Below, one piece after another: positions 32,352-32,400 of a stretch of 32,400 nt of DNA. The number at the start of each line of letters is the position of its first letter. Position 1 is the first letter of the stretch. This stretch comes from Apostichopus californicus (Eukaryota; Echinodermata; Holothuroidea; Aspidochirotida; Stichopodidae): NCBI GenBank assembly GCA_020650975.1, contig JAIPMN010006849.1:4799-37198 (forward strand). Direction: 5' to 3'. The notes under the pieces are model-generated. The model was not told where the DNA came from and searched no databases. It saw only the letters and a list, made by a program, of their open reading frames with translations. A program made the translations under genes and the position numbers.

Positions 32352-32400
32352 GTAAGGTTAGAAATGAAGCAGATTTATGAAGAAAGTAATAGAACTTTTG

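Overview
The window is one stretch of an animal nuclear genome. It carries, on the + strand, most of a single intron-rich gene: the orthologue of CNOT1, the scaffold subunit of the CCR4-NOT deadenylase complex. I reconstructed 37 coding exons from the initiator ATG (517) to a GT donor at 32352. All 36 complete introns are GT-AG, every exon junction keeps the reading frame, and the joined exons give 2048 codons without a stop. Vertebrate CNOT1 is about 2,376 residues, so roughly the last 330 residues (the rest of the NOT1 C-terminal domain), the stop codon and the 3' UTR lie beyond the window. I see no second protein-coding gene on either strand. The other open frames are intronic or repeat-derived.

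Organism: the protein is very close to vertebrate CNOT1 over long blocks. The introns are AT-rich and full of short non-autonomous transposons, tRNA-derived SINEs and minisatellites of the kind common in marine invertebrate deuterostomes. An echinoderm, perhaps a sea cucumber, is my best guess, but this is an inference and not established here.

Layout: 1-516 is upstream/leader DNA with a small tandem repeat and two micro-uORFs. Exons 1-13 (517-14702) encode the N-terminal HEAT-repeat arm. Exons 14-16 encode a Pro/Gly/Met-rich linker. Exons 17-19 encode the HEAT domain that binds TTP-type RNA-binding proteins in vertebrates. Exon 20 is a Thr-rich linker. Exons 21-24 encode the MIF4G domain that docks the CAF1-CCR4 nucleases. 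Exon 25 is a second Thr-rich linker running into the CNOT9-binding domain (exons 25-30). Exons 30-33 cover the connector, and exons 33/34-37 the first part of the NOT1 superfamily homology domain that binds CNOT2-CNOT3.

The introns hold what is unusual. Intron 35 ends in an 18-unit, 43-bp minisatellite in which every unit repeats the intron's own 3' splice site in register. Exon 24 ends in a 42-bp tandem duplication that copies its 5' splice site and leaves an in-frame optional 14-codon extension. Intron 1 holds a 9-bp-TSD inverted-repeat element nested inside a hAT-like element. Intron 9 holds a hAT-like MITE with perfect 8-bp target duplications. Intron 4 holds a 66-bp minisatellite that creates a spurious 314-codon antisense ORF. 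I found no new biological system; these splice-site duplications are the observations most worth testing.
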